64,000 nt of DNA from Plantibacter flavus (GCF_002024505.1 NZ_CP019402.1:3658001-3722000); one strand, 5' to 3'. Positions 28,507 through 37,069 are shown, counted from the first letter of the stretch. Notes: generated from the letters alone by a model not told the origin. A program made the numbers and translations.

Positions 28507-29016
28507 ATGCACAACCGCACCACGCGCGATCGCAGCGCGCACATCCACAGCTGCAGACGCAACCGCAGCCGTATCGCCGCGGCGCTCGGCGTCGTCGCGC
28601 TCGCGATGACCCTCGCCGCCTGCACCGATCCGGCGACGAGCTACTCGGACTTCGGCGGCACGCAGGTGTCGGAGGACGAGCTGCGGGCGGACACGATCGC
28701 CTTCGCCGCCGACCAGGACTTCGACATCGACCCGTCGTCGTCGCGTCTCGTCGCCGTGCACGAGGACACGGACGTGTTCCTCGCCCGCGCGACCCAGAAC
28801 GGCGAGGACCTGATCTGCGTGCTCCTCACCGGCCCGAACGGCGGCGCGTTCAGTTGCTCGGCGCGCAACTTCAGCGTGAGCGACAGCGTCAACGAGTACC
28901 GTCCGCTGTCGGACGACGTCGCGGACACCGAGCTCGACGCCGCCGACGGCTGGATCCGTCTCAGCGAGAACGTGTTCACCCGCCCGTTCGACGACGGCCC
29001 CGAGGACACGCAGTAG
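28507..29016 (+). CDS. Predicted lipoprotein
   Basis: 169 aa from ATG 28507, preceded by GGGGGA; a TAGGCT promoter hexamer lies about 25 nt upstream. A basic N-region (RTTRDRSAHIHSCRRNRSRI) and hydrophobic core (AALGVVALAMTLAAC) end in the lipobox LAAC, so it should be lipidated and face the outside. The mature part has no recognised domain. Confidence 0.75.
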   Translation: MHNRTTRDRSAHIHSCRRNRSRIAAALGVVALAMTLAACTDPATSYSDFGGTQVSEDELRADTIAFAADQDFDIDPSSSRLVAVHEDTDVFLARATQNGEDLICVLLTGPNGGAFSCSARNFSVSDSVNEYRPLSDDVADTELDAADGWIRLSENVFTRPFDDGPEDTQ

Positions 29017-29069
29017 TCAATCCGTCGGACGCACGAGAACCGTCCGTGGTCTGATGCGGTCGGCCGCCG

Positions 29070-29921
29070 TCAGCGCGGGGTGTCGCGCAAGAAGGCCTCG
29101 AGGGAGCGCGGCGGCGTGCCCGCGATCGCCTCGACATCGCGACTGATGGCGGCCATGTCGCCACTCGCGATCGCGGTGTAGGTGCTCACCCAGGCGTCCA
29201 CCTGCCAGCCAGGCGCGCCATAGTCGGCCCGCGACGCATAGGCCTCGTCGAGGGTCTCGTCCACGAAGGAGACCTGCGTACCGCGGACGGCCGTGATGAT
29301 CGCCGCGACCTCGGTGAGGCTGAGCGCCTCCGGTCCCGTGAGTTCGTAGGTGCGACCGGCATGCTCGGCCGGTGCGGCGAGGATGGTCGCGGCGGTTCTG
29401 GCGACGTCGACTCGCGCCACGACCGCGACACGCCCCTCGCCGGCAGGACCACGGATCGCGCCGTCCTCCCCCACGAGCGCCTCCATGAAGTCGATGTAGA
29501 AGCTGTCGCGCAGGAACGTCCACCGCATACCGGAGGCTCTGAGGTGCTCCTCCGTCGCGAAGTGGTCGCGCGCGAGCGTGAACACCGCGTCGGGAGCCGC
29601 AGCGACGAACGAGGTGTAGACGACGTGCTCCACACCGGCCTCGGCTGCAGCGTCGATGAAGGTGCGGTGCTGGTCGAGGCGATCCGCACTCTCCGCCGCG
29701 GACACCATGAACAGCGTCTCCACCCCCTCGAGGGCGGCACGGGCCGCATCGCGGTCGCCGTACTCGACCGGGTGCACCGTCGACCCGGCGAGCTGCGGCG
29801 CCTTGGTCGGCGTGCGGACGAGCAGTCGCTGCAGAATTCCGCGTGCGGCCAGGTCGGCAGCGACGAGGCCGCCGACGACACCGGTCGCTCCCGTGACGGC
29901 GAGGGTGGAGGAAGCGGTCAT
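29070..29921 (-). CDS. NmrA-like NAD(P)-binding oxidoreductase
   Basis: 283 aa. The N-terminal VTGATGVVGGLVAADLA is the GxxGxxG Rossmann motif; LFMVSAAESADRLDQHRTFI, HVVYTSFVAAAPDAVFTLAR and YELTGPEALSLTEVAAIIT are typical of QOR2/NmrA-like atypical SDR proteins. AAAGGA precedes the ATG. Substrate unknown. Confidence 0.8.
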   Translation of the reverse strand: MTASSTLAVTGATGVVGGLVAADLAARGILQRLLVRTPTKAPQLAGSTVHPVEYGDRDAARAALEGVETLFMVSAAESADRLDQHRTFIDAAAEAGVEHVVYTSFVAAAPDAVFTLARDHFATEEHLRASGMRWTFLRDSFYIDFMEALVGEDGAIRGPAGEGRVAVVARVDVARTAATILAAPAEHAGRTYELTGPEALSLTEVAAIITAVRGTQVSFVDETLDEAYASRADYGAPGWQVDAWVSTYTAIASGDMAAISRDVEAIAGTPPRSLEAFLRDTPR

Positions 29922-30180
29922 GTCGGCGTCCTTTCGAAGGTCGGCGCTCCGGAGACGACGCCGCTCTCGCAGGCTACCGCCCCGTCGGCTGGCCCGGTGA
30001 CCCGACTGGGCGGAGTCCGAACGCCTCGACCACTGCGTCCGCGGGCGGGTCGCCGATCGTGGGCCCCGTCGACGCTCTGGCGCGATCCATGATGGTGGTG
30101 GTCGTCACCCTGGGCCACCGGAGGGATGTGTGCAGCACATGAACCTTGGCGACTCGTGATCAGCAGTCGACGGCCAGCAC

Positions 30181-30708
30181 TCACATCGAGAGGCGGCGCA
30201 CGAGCTCCTCGACGGTTGAGAACTTGATCGACTCGACGCCCTCTTCGTCGTCCTCGTCGGGCTCGACCTCGACGGCCTCGAACGCGAGGTCGGCGTCGAG
30301 CTGCACGAGCACTGAGCTGTCGGGGAACTGCTTCGGTGCGTCGAACGAGAGCAGCACCGCGTCGATGAAGACGATCACCGAGCGCAGCACGAGGTCGTCA
30401 CGCAGGTCGGCGGTCTCGATGACCTCGTCCGACTCGACGGCCTCCTCGATCTCCGACGCCACCCGGTCGAGCAGCACCTTCCACTCAGCTGTCGGCGTCG
30501 AGAGGACCCGCTGCGCCAGGTCGGCGAGCGCCGCCGGCTCCGGCTCGCCCTCCTGCTCCTCTGGTTCGGGGTCGACGTTGAGCATGACCTCGGCGTCGAT
30601 CGCGTCGAAGCGGGCGAGCCCGTAGACGAAGGTGTCCTCGATCTCCGGTGAGGCGACGAGGCCCCGACGCGTGAGTTCTTCGGCCAGGGCAGTCAGCGAT
30701 GCAGTCAT
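30181..30708 (-). CDS. Uncharacterised acidic protein
   Basis: 175 aa, rich in Glu/Asp (LNVDPEPEEQEGEPEPAAL and VEVEPDEDDEEGVESIKFST), soluble, helical. ATG 30708 follows TAGCCT by 7 nt (leaderless). No family recognised; it has the size and acidity of proteins common in this family of actinobacteria. Confidence 0.65.
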   Translation of the reverse strand: MTASLTALAEELTRRGLVASPEIEDTFVYGLARFDAIDAEVMLNVDPEPEEQEGEPEPAALADLAQRVLSTPTAEWKVLLDRVASEIEEAVESDEVIETADLRDDLVLRSVIVFIDAVLLSFDAPKQFPDSSVLVQLDADLAFEAVEVEPDEDDEEGVESIKFSTVEELVRRLSM

Positions 30709-30760
30709 GCGCGCCAGGCTATCGCGACCGGGTGAACGGAGGCGGAACGTGCCGTCGCGC

Positions 30761-31001
30761 TGAGTTGCCCGGTTGTGTCCAGAATCGGGCGGTTTTGGAG
30801 CAGTTCCGGGCGACTCAGGACAACCCCGGCTGACTCCAGAGGCGGCAGCACCCGGTCACCCTGAGTTGCCCGAATGTGTTGCGAATCGGGCGAGCTTGGA
30901 ACAGTTTCGGGCGACTCAGCTCAGCCGGCGACGCCCGCGCACGTTGAGTCGCCTGGAAATGTCCCAGAACGGGCGAAATTGGCACACTTCCGGGCAACTC
31001 A
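30761..31001. repeat. Three 57-bp hairpin-forming repeat units
   Basis: Units at 30761-30817, 30862-30918 and 30945-31001, each exactly 57 bp. Each begins TGAGTYGCCYG and ends CGGGCRACTCA, so the ends pair; an inner pair (TGTCCA with TGGAGCA-like sequence) can extend the stem around a conserved GAAYCGGGCG centre. The linkers between units are unrelated. They lie upstream of the DNA repair gene at 31051. Confidence 0.8.
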
Positions 31002-31050
31002 ACCCAGCCCCGGCACCACACCTGTCAGCGGCACACGCCATGATCGCCGT

Positions 31051-32160
31051 ATGCCCTTCGCAGACGAGCTCCTCGGCACCGCCGTCGCCCGAAACCTCAC
31101 CCGCTCGCTCCAGGAGGCCGCGCCGGGCAACACGTTCGCCGCCACGGCCGATGCCGCCGAGCACCTCGACGGCCTCGCCCTCCGCGAGCGCGCTGACCTT
31201 CTGCGCGACGCCCTGCTCGAGGACGTCCCCGGCGACTACGCGACGCTCGCCGGCATCATCCGTACCGCCCAGGCCGCGAACCCCGCGTTCACCGGCTGGC
31301 TGATCTGGCCGGTGACGAGCGCCGTCGCGGCCCGCGCGGTCGAGGAGGGCACCCCGGATGCCTTCGACGACGCGATGCGACTCCTCGCCGAACTCACCGA
31401 GCGGCTCAGCGCCGAGTTCGCCATCCGCACCCTCCTGCGCCACGATCTCGACCGCGCGCTCGCCATCGTCCTCGACTGGACCACCTCCGACAACGAGCAC
31501 ATCCGCCGCCTCGCCAGCGAAGGCACCCGCCCGTACCTGCCGTGGGCGGTGCGCGTGCGGGAGATCGTCGCGAACCCGGGCGTCACCGTCCCGATCCTCG
31601 ACGCTCTCTACCGCGACCCGAGCGAATACGTGCGCCGGTCCGTCGCCAACCACCTCAACGACCTCAGCCGCGACGACCCCGACCTCGTCGTCGCAACTGC
31701 CGACCGCTGGCTGGCCGACCCCGACGCCAACACTCCGGCGCTCGTCCGCCACGCGCTCCGCACCCTCGTGAAGCGCGGCAACCCTGGTGCGCTCGCGGCC
31801 CTCGGCTTCGGTGCGGCGTCGACGGAGGTCGAAGGCTTCGCGGTCGATAGCGCCCACATCCCGTTCGGTGGGACGGTCCGATTCGTCGCGACCGTCCGCA
31901 ACACCGGCACCGACACGGCCCGCTTGGCGATCGACTATGTCGTGTACCACCAGAAGGCGAACGGCTCGCAGACGACGAAGACGTTCAAGCTGACGACGAC
32001 CGAGCTGGCGCCCGGCGAGCACATCCTCCTCACCCGGGAGCACTCGTTCCGCGCGATCACTACCCGCCGCTACCACCCAGGCGCACACGGGATCGCGCTG
32101 CAAGTGAACGGGGTCGCGACCGAGCCGCTGGCGTTCGAGCTGCTGCCGCCGGTGGAGTGA
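31051..32160 (+). CDS. DNA alkylation repair protein, AlkC/AlkD-like HEAT repeats plus Ig-like tail
   Basis: 369 aa from ATG 31051, 6 nt after CATGAT; the frame extends upstream through the repeat units but that part is not protein-like. Residues about 1-260 are HEAT-like helical repeats (DALYRDPSEYVRRSVANHLN, then PALVRHALRTLVKRGNPGAL) of AlkC/AlkD DNA glycosylases, which excise alkylated bases. The last 100 residues (FGGTVRFVATVRNTGTDTAR, then IALQVNGVATEPLAFEL) form a beta-sandwich-like tail as in some AlkC subfamilies. Confidence 0.8.
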   Translation: MPFADELLGTAVARNLTRSLQEAAPGNTFAATADAAEHLDGLALRERADLLRDALLEDVPGDYATLAGIIRTAQAANPAFTGWLIWPVTSAVAARAVEEGTPDAFDDAMRLLAELTERLSAEFAIRTLLRHDLDRALAIVLDWTTSDNEHIRRLASEGTRPYLPWAVRVREIVANPGVTVPILDALYRDPSEYVRRSVANHLNDLSRDDPDLVVATADRWLADPDANTPALVRHALRTLVKRGNPGALAALGFGAASTEVEGFAVDSAHIPFGGTVRFVATVRNTGTDTARLAIDYVVYHQKANGSQTTKTFKLTTTELAPGEHILLTREHSFRAITTRRYHPGAHGIALQVNGVATEPLAFELLPPVE

Positions 32161-32184
32161 GGCGGGCGTCCCCACGGCAGAGCC

Positions 32185-32302
32185 CCGGTCCTTGAGCTTG
32201 TCGAAGGGCGCCACCATGCCGGTCCCTGAGCCCGTCGAAGGGCGCCACCGTCCCGGTCCTTGAGCCTGTCGAAGGGCGCACTTCGACAAGCTCAGTGACC
32301 GA
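32185..32302. repeat. Four copies of the dispersed 23-bp repeat
   Basis: Copies at 32185-32210, 32221-32243 and 32254-32278 in one orientation and 32279-32302 in the other; the last two are almost back to back and form an inverted pair. Confidence 0.8.
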
Positions 32303-32321
32303 CGCGGGTGCTCGGTGACCG

Positions 32322-32455
32322 GGACGGTGCTCGGCCGCACCGGACGGCGCTCGGCCGTACCGGACAGCGCTCGGCCGGAAGGGGGACGGTGCGCGGTCGA
32401 ACGGGGATGGCGCTCGGCCGAACGCGGACGGTGCCCGACCGAGCGACGGTGTTCT
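32322..32455. repeat. Degenerate 20-bp tandem repeat
   Basis: About six imperfect units of the form ACGGCGCTCGGCCGNACCGG follow each other between the dispersed repeats and the oxidoreductase gene. No gene is visible here. Confidence 0.6.
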
Positions 32456-32546
32456 GACCACCGCGGCGAACGGCCGAACCTGAACGGCGGCTCCAGATCC
32501 GAGCCGGACAGGAATGCCCGACCCCACACCAACCGTTCCCCTGAAC

Positions 32547-33194
32547 ATGACAACCATCGGAATCATCGGTTCAGGAAACATCGGCTCTCAGCTCGCACGC
32601 CTCACGGTGGCGCAGGGTCACGACGTCATCGTGTCCAACTCGCGCGGACCGGAGACGCTCACCGACCTCGTCTCGGAGCTCGGCGAGCACGCCACCGCCG
32701 GCACCGCCCTCGACGCGGCCGAGCGCGGCGACATCGTCATCGTCACCATCCCGCTGCACGCGATCGACACCGTCCCCGTCGCACCGCTCGCGGGCAAGGT
32801 CGTCATCGACACGAACAACTACTACCCCGAGCGGGACGGCCACATCGCCGAGCTCGACGAGGAGACGACCACCACGGCCGAGATGCTCCAGGCGCACCTC
32901 CCGGAGTCGAAGGTCGTGAAGGCGTTCAACCACATCTACGCCGCGGACCTCACCACCAAGGGCAAGCCGTCCGGCACCCCGAACCGCCGGGCCCTCGTCA
33001 TCGCCGGTGACGACGCCGACGCGAAGGCCACCGTCGCCGCACTGATCGACTCCTTCGGGTTCGAGCCGCTCGACATCGGTGCGCTCTCCGAGGGATGGCG
33101 CATCCAGCGCGACACCCCCGGCTACGGCCCGGACGTCGACGCCGACAAGCTGCGCGAACTCGTCGCCGAGGCCAAGCGCTACCGCGACATGTAA
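32547..33194 (+). CDS. F420-dependent NADP reductase-like oxidoreductase
   Basis: 215 aa from ATG 32547; the frame opens at 32514 but relatives begin MTTIGIIGSGNIGS. GIIGSGNIGSQLARLTVAQG is the nucleotide-binding motif and VVIDTNNYYPERDGHIAELD, then VVKAFNHIYAADLTTKGKPS, match the NADP oxidoreductase/F420 reductase family. A truncated near-copy lies at 25835-26137. A large hairpin follows the stop. Confidence 0.85.
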   Translation: MTTIGIIGSGNIGSQLARLTVAQGHDVIVSNSRGPETLTDLVSELGEHATAGTALDAAERGDIVIVTIPLHAIDTVPVAPLAGKVVIDTNNYYPERDGHIAELDEETTTTAEMLQAHLPESKVVKAFNHIYAADLTTKGKPSGTPNRRALVIAGDDADAKATVAALIDSFGFEPLDIGALSEGWRIQRDTPGYGPDVDADKLRELVAEAKRYRDM

Positions 33195-33208
33195 GTCACG
33201 CCGCATCG

Positions 33209-33264
33209 CGAATCGCCCTGGACCGCACCGAGCCACCGCTCGGCTCGCGGATCAGGGCGATTCG
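33209..33264. terminator. Long hairpin after the oxidoreductase gene
   Basis: CGAATCGCCCTG (33209-33220) and CAGGGCGATTCG (33253-33264) pair perfectly over 12 bp; CGAGC and GCTCG form an inner stem. It lies between convergent genes and probably ends transcription from both sides; no T tract. Confidence 0.65.
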
Positions 33265-33310
33265 TCGTTCTCGGGGAGTGGGCGAACGACCTTCGGATGA
33301 GCGCGTCCCG

Positions 33311-33670
33311 TCAGATGAGCGCGTCGACCGCCGCCCAGCCGGCGCCGAAGAGCACGGCGATCCAGCCGGACAGGGCGAGAGCGTCGCGTTCCCTGACGCC
33401 GAGCTTGCGAGCGTCCTCGGTCGCGTGGACGACCTGGAGCAGAGCCCCGACGAACAGCAGGAGCGGAGCGATTGCAGGGAGGATCGGCCACTGCTCGACG
33501 ACCGCGAGTGCTCCGACCACGAGGAGTCCGAGGGTCGGCAGGTTCGTCAGGACGAGGACGGCGAACGCCCGGCCCGACCAGGCCGGCTTGCGGAGGTATT
33601 TCATCCATCCGGTAAGGACCACCACGACCGCGAGCGCCAGCAGGGTCAACCAGATCAGTTCTTGAGCCAC
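33311..33670 (-). CDS. Small four-TM membrane protein
   Basis: 119 aa with hydrophobic segments near 5-22, 34-55, 62-85 and 98-117 (LIWLTLLALAVVVVLTGW, LTNLPTLGLLVVGALAVV, LLLFVGALLQVV, LSGWIAVLFGAGWAAV). Start GTG 33670 lies 6 nt after TAACCT (leaderless). No family recognised. Confidence 0.7.
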   Translation of the reverse strand: MAQELIWLTLLALAVVVVLTGWMKYLRKPAWSGRAFAVLVLTNLPTLGLLVVGALAVVEQWPILPAIAPLLLFVGALLQVVHATEDARKLGVRERDALALSGWIAVLFGAGWAAVDALI

Positions 33671-33679
33671 CGTTGGAGG

Positions 33680-34159
33680 TTAGCGGGATCCGTCCGACTG
33701 GGCCCGCCACTCGAGGAGCAGTGGTGCCCGCTCGAACCCGGCACGGAGGTAGACCGACGCGGCCTCCTCGTTCGCGCTGACGGAGACCCGGCCGATGTCG
33801 CGAGCGCGGGCGGCATCGAGCAGTCCGTCGATCAGGCGACCGGCGATGCCGCGACCACGGAACTCCGGGCGGACGAACACGCTCTGCACGTCGCCGGTCA
33901 GCCGGCGGAGGGCCCCGACGTTTGGGGCGCGGGAGAACACGACCAGCCATGCCATCCCGACGACGCGGTCGTCCGCGACGGCGACCAGGCACACCCGGGA
34001 GTCGGGGTCGACCGCGATCCATGAGACGAGGTCGTGGGCGAAGAGCGCTCGTTCCCAGTCGGCGAGCGGAGCGGCCGGCGGCGACATCAGCAGCTTCAGC
34101 TCGGCGAGCCCGGCGGCATCGGCCGGCGTCGCGACGCGGATCTCGACCTCGGGTTCCAT
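33680..34159 (-). CDS. GNAT-family N-acetyltransferase
   Basis: 159 aa. VQSVFVRPEFRGRGIAGRLI is the acetyl-CoA binding motif A (R/Q-x-x-G-x-G/A) and VSVSANEEAASVYLRAGF is motif B. Substrate unknown. GACACT lies 6 nt before the ATG. Confidence 0.85.
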   Translation of the reverse strand: MEPEVEIRVATPADAAGLAELKLLMSPPAAPLADWERALFAHDLVSWIAVDPDSRVCLVAVADDRVVGMAWLVVFSRAPNVGALRRLTGDVQSVFVRPEFRGRGIAGRLIDGLLDAARARDIGRVSVSANEEAASVYLRAGFERAPLLLEWRAQSDGSR

Positions 34160-34287
34160 GGGTCGAGTGTCGCATGGGCCGCTGTCATGGGAGGGAGTAG
34201 TGCAGCCCCCATGCTCATTGTCGGTCGCAAGACCTACTCTCCAGGGGAGTCCTCATTTAGGAGGACAACTGAGCTCAAGGAGGAGCT

Positions 34288-34440
34288 ATGAAGACAGACC
34301 CGTCCTACTCGATCAACCCGTCGGACCCGGACGTGCACCACGTCCACAGCGACTGTCCGGCCGGAGCACGGATTCCGGCGGAGAACCGGCGATCCGGGAC
34401 CAACGGATACCGCCTGTGTGAGCGTTGCGCTGACATGTAG
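34288..34440 (+). CDS. 50-aa putative zinc-binding microprotein
   Basis: A perfect AAGGAGGAGCT lies directly before the ATG, which makes translation very likely. The peptide has HHVHSDCPAG near the middle and YRLCERCADM at the end: three cysteines (one Cys plus a C-x-x-C pair) and nearby histidines suggest a small zinc knuckle. Function unknown. A 12-bp hairpin follows the stop. Confidence 0.7.
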   Translation: MKTDPSYSINPSDPDVHHVHSDCPAGARIPAENRRSGTNGYRLCERCADM

Positions 34441-34448
34441 CCGAGCGT

Positions 34449-34481
34449 GGTGGTACTTCGGCAGCCTGTCGAAGTACCACC
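34449..34481. terminator. 12-bp stem hairpin between convergent genes
   Basis: GGTGGTACTTCG and CGAAGTACCACC pair perfectly around a 9-nt loop, after the microprotein stop and ahead of the pip stop. Likely bidirectional terminator. Confidence 0.65.
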
Positions 34482-34505
34482 GCATCCAGCGACAATCGCC
34501 CGCGC

Positions 34506-35474
34506 TCAGGAGAGGTTTTGCGCTCCAAGCGCCGCGAAGCGGTCCAGGGCCGCACGCAGCACGGCGCTCTCCTCGGCGCCGCCGTGGCCCTCGGTCTCGA
34601 CGATCGTCAGCTCACTCGCCGGCCACAGCTGATGGAGGCGCCAGGCGGTCACGGCCGGTCCGCTGATATCCCGGCGGCCATGGATAAGCGCGCCGGGGAT
34701 GTGCGCGATGCGGTCCATCCGCGACAGCACCGCCCGGTCGCCGGCGACGAAGCCGTCGTGACTCCAGTAATGGGTGACGAGCGTCGCGAACGCCTCTCGC
34801 ACGGTCGCGTCGGCGAACAGCTGGCCGACGCGTTCCGGGTGGTCGAGTGACACGTGCGCACTCTCCCAGCGGTCCCAGGCGGCCGTGGCGTGTGTGCGGT
34901 CCGTCGCGTCGCCCTCACGGAGGCGGCGCGCGTAGGCCTCGACGACCCGCTCGCCATCCCGCCGGTCGCTTGCACCTTCGAATCGCGCCCACTCCTCGGG
35001 GAACACGCGGCCGACGCCCTCGGTGATCCAGTCGACCTCGTCACGACTCGTGGACGTCACCGCGACGAGCGCCAGTGCGATCACCCGATCGGGGTGCTCC
35101 TGCGCGTAGGCGAGGGCGAGCGTCGTCCCCCACGAGACACCGGCGACCACCCAGCGCTCCACACCCGAGGCGACGCGCACCGCCTCGATGTCGGCGATCA
35201 GACGCTGGGTCGTGTGCTCATCCAGCTGGTCGCGGGCGTCGACGATGTTCGGCAGGCTGCGTCCACTTCCGCGCTGATCGATGCCGATGAGGCGGTACCG
35301 CGACAGGTCGAAGTGCGAGCGGTACCAACCGGAGCCGAGCGAGCCGCCGGGGCCGCCGTGCAGCCAGAGGGCGGGGACGCCGACGGGATCGCCGGACTCC
35401 TCGACGAAGATCGACGCACCGCCCTCCACGTCGATGAAACCGTTGGTGTGCGGGTCGGCTTGCTCCTCGGTCAT
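34506..35474 (-). CDS. pip: Proline iminopeptidase-like alpha/beta hydrolase
   Basis: 322 aa from ATG 35474, 7 nt after TAGCGT; the frame continues upstream through a dispersed-repeat copy. HGGPGG at 39-44 (oxyanion loop of the prolyl iminopeptidases), LIGIDQRGSGRS, and the nucleophile elbow GVSWGTTLA with Ser114; HGRRDISGP and the terminal EGHGG supply the Asp and His. Cytoplasmic peptidase releasing N-terminal proline, or a related esterase. Confidence 0.85.
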   Translation of the reverse strand: MTEEQADPHTNGFIDVEGGASIFVEESGDPVGVPALWLHGGPGGSLGSGWYRSHFDLSRYRLIGIDQRGSGRSLPNIVDARDQLDEHTTQRLIADIEAVRVASGVERWVVAGVSWGTTLALAYAQEHPDRVIALALVAVTSTSRDEVDWITEGVGRVFPEEWARFEGASDRRDGERVVEAYARRLREGDATDRTHATAAWDRWESAHVSLDHPERVGQLFADATVREAFATLVTHYWSHDGFVAGDRAVLSRMDRIAHIPGALIHGRRDISGPAVTAWRLHQLWPASELTIVETEGHGGAEESAVLRAALDRFAALGAQNLS

Positions 35475-35510
35475 CCGTGCCACGCTACACAGCTCGGGTC
35501 CTGCGTGCAG

Positions 35511-35820
35511 GCCCTTCGACAGGCTCAGGGACCGGGAACGGTGCGCGCCCTTCGACAAGCTCAGGGACCGGGGTGGCGCGTTATGCCGATACGGCCGCGG
35601 GACTGCGTGGGCCCTTCGACAAGCTCAGGGACCGGCGTGGTGCGTCGGGCGGAGACGGCCGCGGACTGCGTGGGCCTTTCGACAAGCTCAGGGACCGGGC
35701 TGGCGCGTTGTGCGGATACGGCCGCGGGATTGCATGGACCCTTCGACAAGCTCAGGGACCGGCGTGGTGCGTTGTGCGGATACGGCCGCGGGACTGCGTG
35801 GGCCCTTCGACAGGCTCGGG
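35511..35820. repeat. Array of dispersed repeats in a 63-65 bp higher-order tandem
   Basis: Six copies of CCCTTCGACARGCTCRGGG start at about 35512, 35548, 35612, 35675, 35738 and 35803. From the second on, the intervening sequence (GTGCGGATACGGCCGCGGGA and neighbours) is itself repeated, so the unit is about 64 bp and was amplified in tandem. No cas genes and near-identical spacers, so not CRISPR. Confidence 0.85.
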
Positions 35821-35823
35821 GAG

Positions 35824-36120
35824 CTATGAGACGAGTCGCTCGCGCAGGCGTTCGCCGGACGGGGCGGCGGCACGCCGGGTCGGGCTGATCGTGGCCCAGA
35901 CCTCGTCGAGGGAGAGGCCGAGCACCTCGGCGATCGCGGCGATGGTGGAGAACGCCGGCGTCGCGACCCGGCCCGACTCGATCTTCCGCAGCGTCTCCGG
36001 CGAGAGGCCGGCGTCGAGGGCGATGTCGAGCATCGACCGCTCACCACGAGCCTCGCGGAGGAGCGCACCGAGGCGCTGACCGCGTTCGACATCGGTGGGG
36101 GTGAGCGGGAGGCGGACCAT
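35824..36120 (-). CDS. XRE-family transcriptional regulator
   Basis: 98 aa from ATG 36120. GQRLGALLREARGERSMLDI, then DAGLSPETLRKIESGRVATP, is a Cro/CI-type HTH. It is divergent from map and probably acts on the shared 111-bp gap, which contains two AACTAT-type direct repeats. Confidence 0.8.
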   Translation of the reverse strand: MVRLPLTPTDVERGQRLGALLREARGERSMLDIALDAGLSPETLRKIESGRVATPAFSTIAAIAEVLGLSLDEVWATISPTRRAAAPSGERLRERLVS

Positions 36121-36135
36121 GCGCCCAGTGTAGTA

Positions 36136-36162
36136 CGGGATAGTTTGACCGGTATAGTTATT
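36136..36162. promoter_or_regulatory. Direct repeat in the XRE/map divergent promoter
   Basis: GGATAGTT (36138-36145) and GTATAGTT (36152-36159) are direct repeats 14 bp apart, in the only AT-rich part of the gap between the divergent genes. They are good candidates for operator half-sites or overlapping promoter elements. Confidence 0.4.
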
Positions 36163-36231
36163 GGTCGAGCGCCGTTCGCGGCACGAACACCACCGCACCA
36201 CGAACGCAGCACGCCGATGGAAGGGCCCCGC

Positions 36232-37008
36232 ATGATCGAGATCTTCACCCCCACCGAGGTCGCGAAGGCACGTCGCACCGGCGAGCTCGTCGCGAACATC
36301 CTCCACACGCTCAAGCACCGGGTGACGGTCGGCACCAACCTCCTCGAGATCAACCGCTGGGCCAAAGCGATGATCCTCGAAGCCGGCGCCGTCTCCTGCT
36401 ACGTCGACTACGCACCCTCCTTCGGTCGCGGTCCCTTCGGCCATTACATCTGCACCGCCGTGAACGACGCCGTCCTGCACGGCCTCCCCCGCGACTACGC
36501 GCTGGCCGACGGCGACCTCCTCACCCTCGACCTCGCCGTCCTCCTCGACGGCATCGCCGCCGACTCGGCCATCAGCTTCGTCGTCGGCACGGCGACCCCC
36601 GAGGACCTCGCGCTCATCGAGACCACCCAGGAGGCCCTCGCCGCCGGCATCGCCGCCGCCAAGCCGGGTGCGAAGATCGGCGACATCTCCTTCGCGATCG
36701 GCACCGTGCTGCGTGGCGCCGGCTATCCGGTCAACATGGAGTTCGGTGGCCACGGCATCGGCACGACCATGCACCAGGACCCGCACGTCTCGAACGACGG
36801 TCGCGCCGGCCGCGGCTACAAGCTGCGCCCGGGCCTGCTCCTCGCGATCGAGCCGTGGGTCATGGCCGACACCGACAAGCTCGTCACCGACGCCGACGGC
36901 TGGACCCTCCGCAGCGTGACCGGCAGCCGCACCGCCCACAGCGAGCACACCATCGCGATCACCGAGGACGGCGCCGAGATCATGACGCTGCCGACCGTCT
37001 CGTTCTGA
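36232..37008 (+). CDS. map: Type I methionine aminopeptidase
   Basis: 258 aa from ATG 36232 (AAGGG 6 nt upstream); an ATG five codons earlier is possible. Metal-site residues are in place: H83 in VLHG, D100, D111 in GIAADSA, H174 in GGHGIGTTMHQDPHV, the Glu in AIEPWVMAD and the Glu in HSEHTIAI. Removes initiator methionine from nascent proteins. Controlled possibly by the divergent XRE gene, which is unusual for a map gene, so this may be a secondary copy. Confidence 0.9.
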   Translation: MIEIFTPTEVAKARRTGELVANILHTLKHRVTVGTNLLEINRWAKAMILEAGAVSCYVDYAPSFGRGPFGHYICTAVNDAVLHGLPRDYALADGDLLTLDLAVLLDGIAADSAISFVVGTATPEDLALIETTQEALAAGIAAAKPGAKIGDISFAIGTVLRGAGYPVNMEFGGHGIGTTMHQDPHVSNDGRAGRGYKLRPGLLLAIEPWVMADTDKLVTDADGWTLRSVTGSRTAHSEHTIAITEDGAEIMTLPTVSF

Positions 37009-37069
37009 GCACCTGAAGGCCCGTCGAGCCCGCTCGACCGACGCGACAGACCGTGTCTAGGCTGGTGAC

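Noticed and set aside
30874..31050. Upstream extension of the DNA-repair gene through the 57-bp repeats
   Set aside because: The extension translates the repeat units; relatives of the protein begin near MPFADELL, and a leaderless promoter sits before ATG 31051.
32322..32455. Plus-strand frame running into the oxidoreductase from 32315
   Set aside because: It translates the 20-bp tandem repeat; not in the frame of the enzyme.
35511..35820. CRISPR-like look of regularly spaced 22-bp repeats
   Set aside because: The spacers are nearly identical to one another, the repeat is a genome-wide dispersed sequence, and there are no cas genes.
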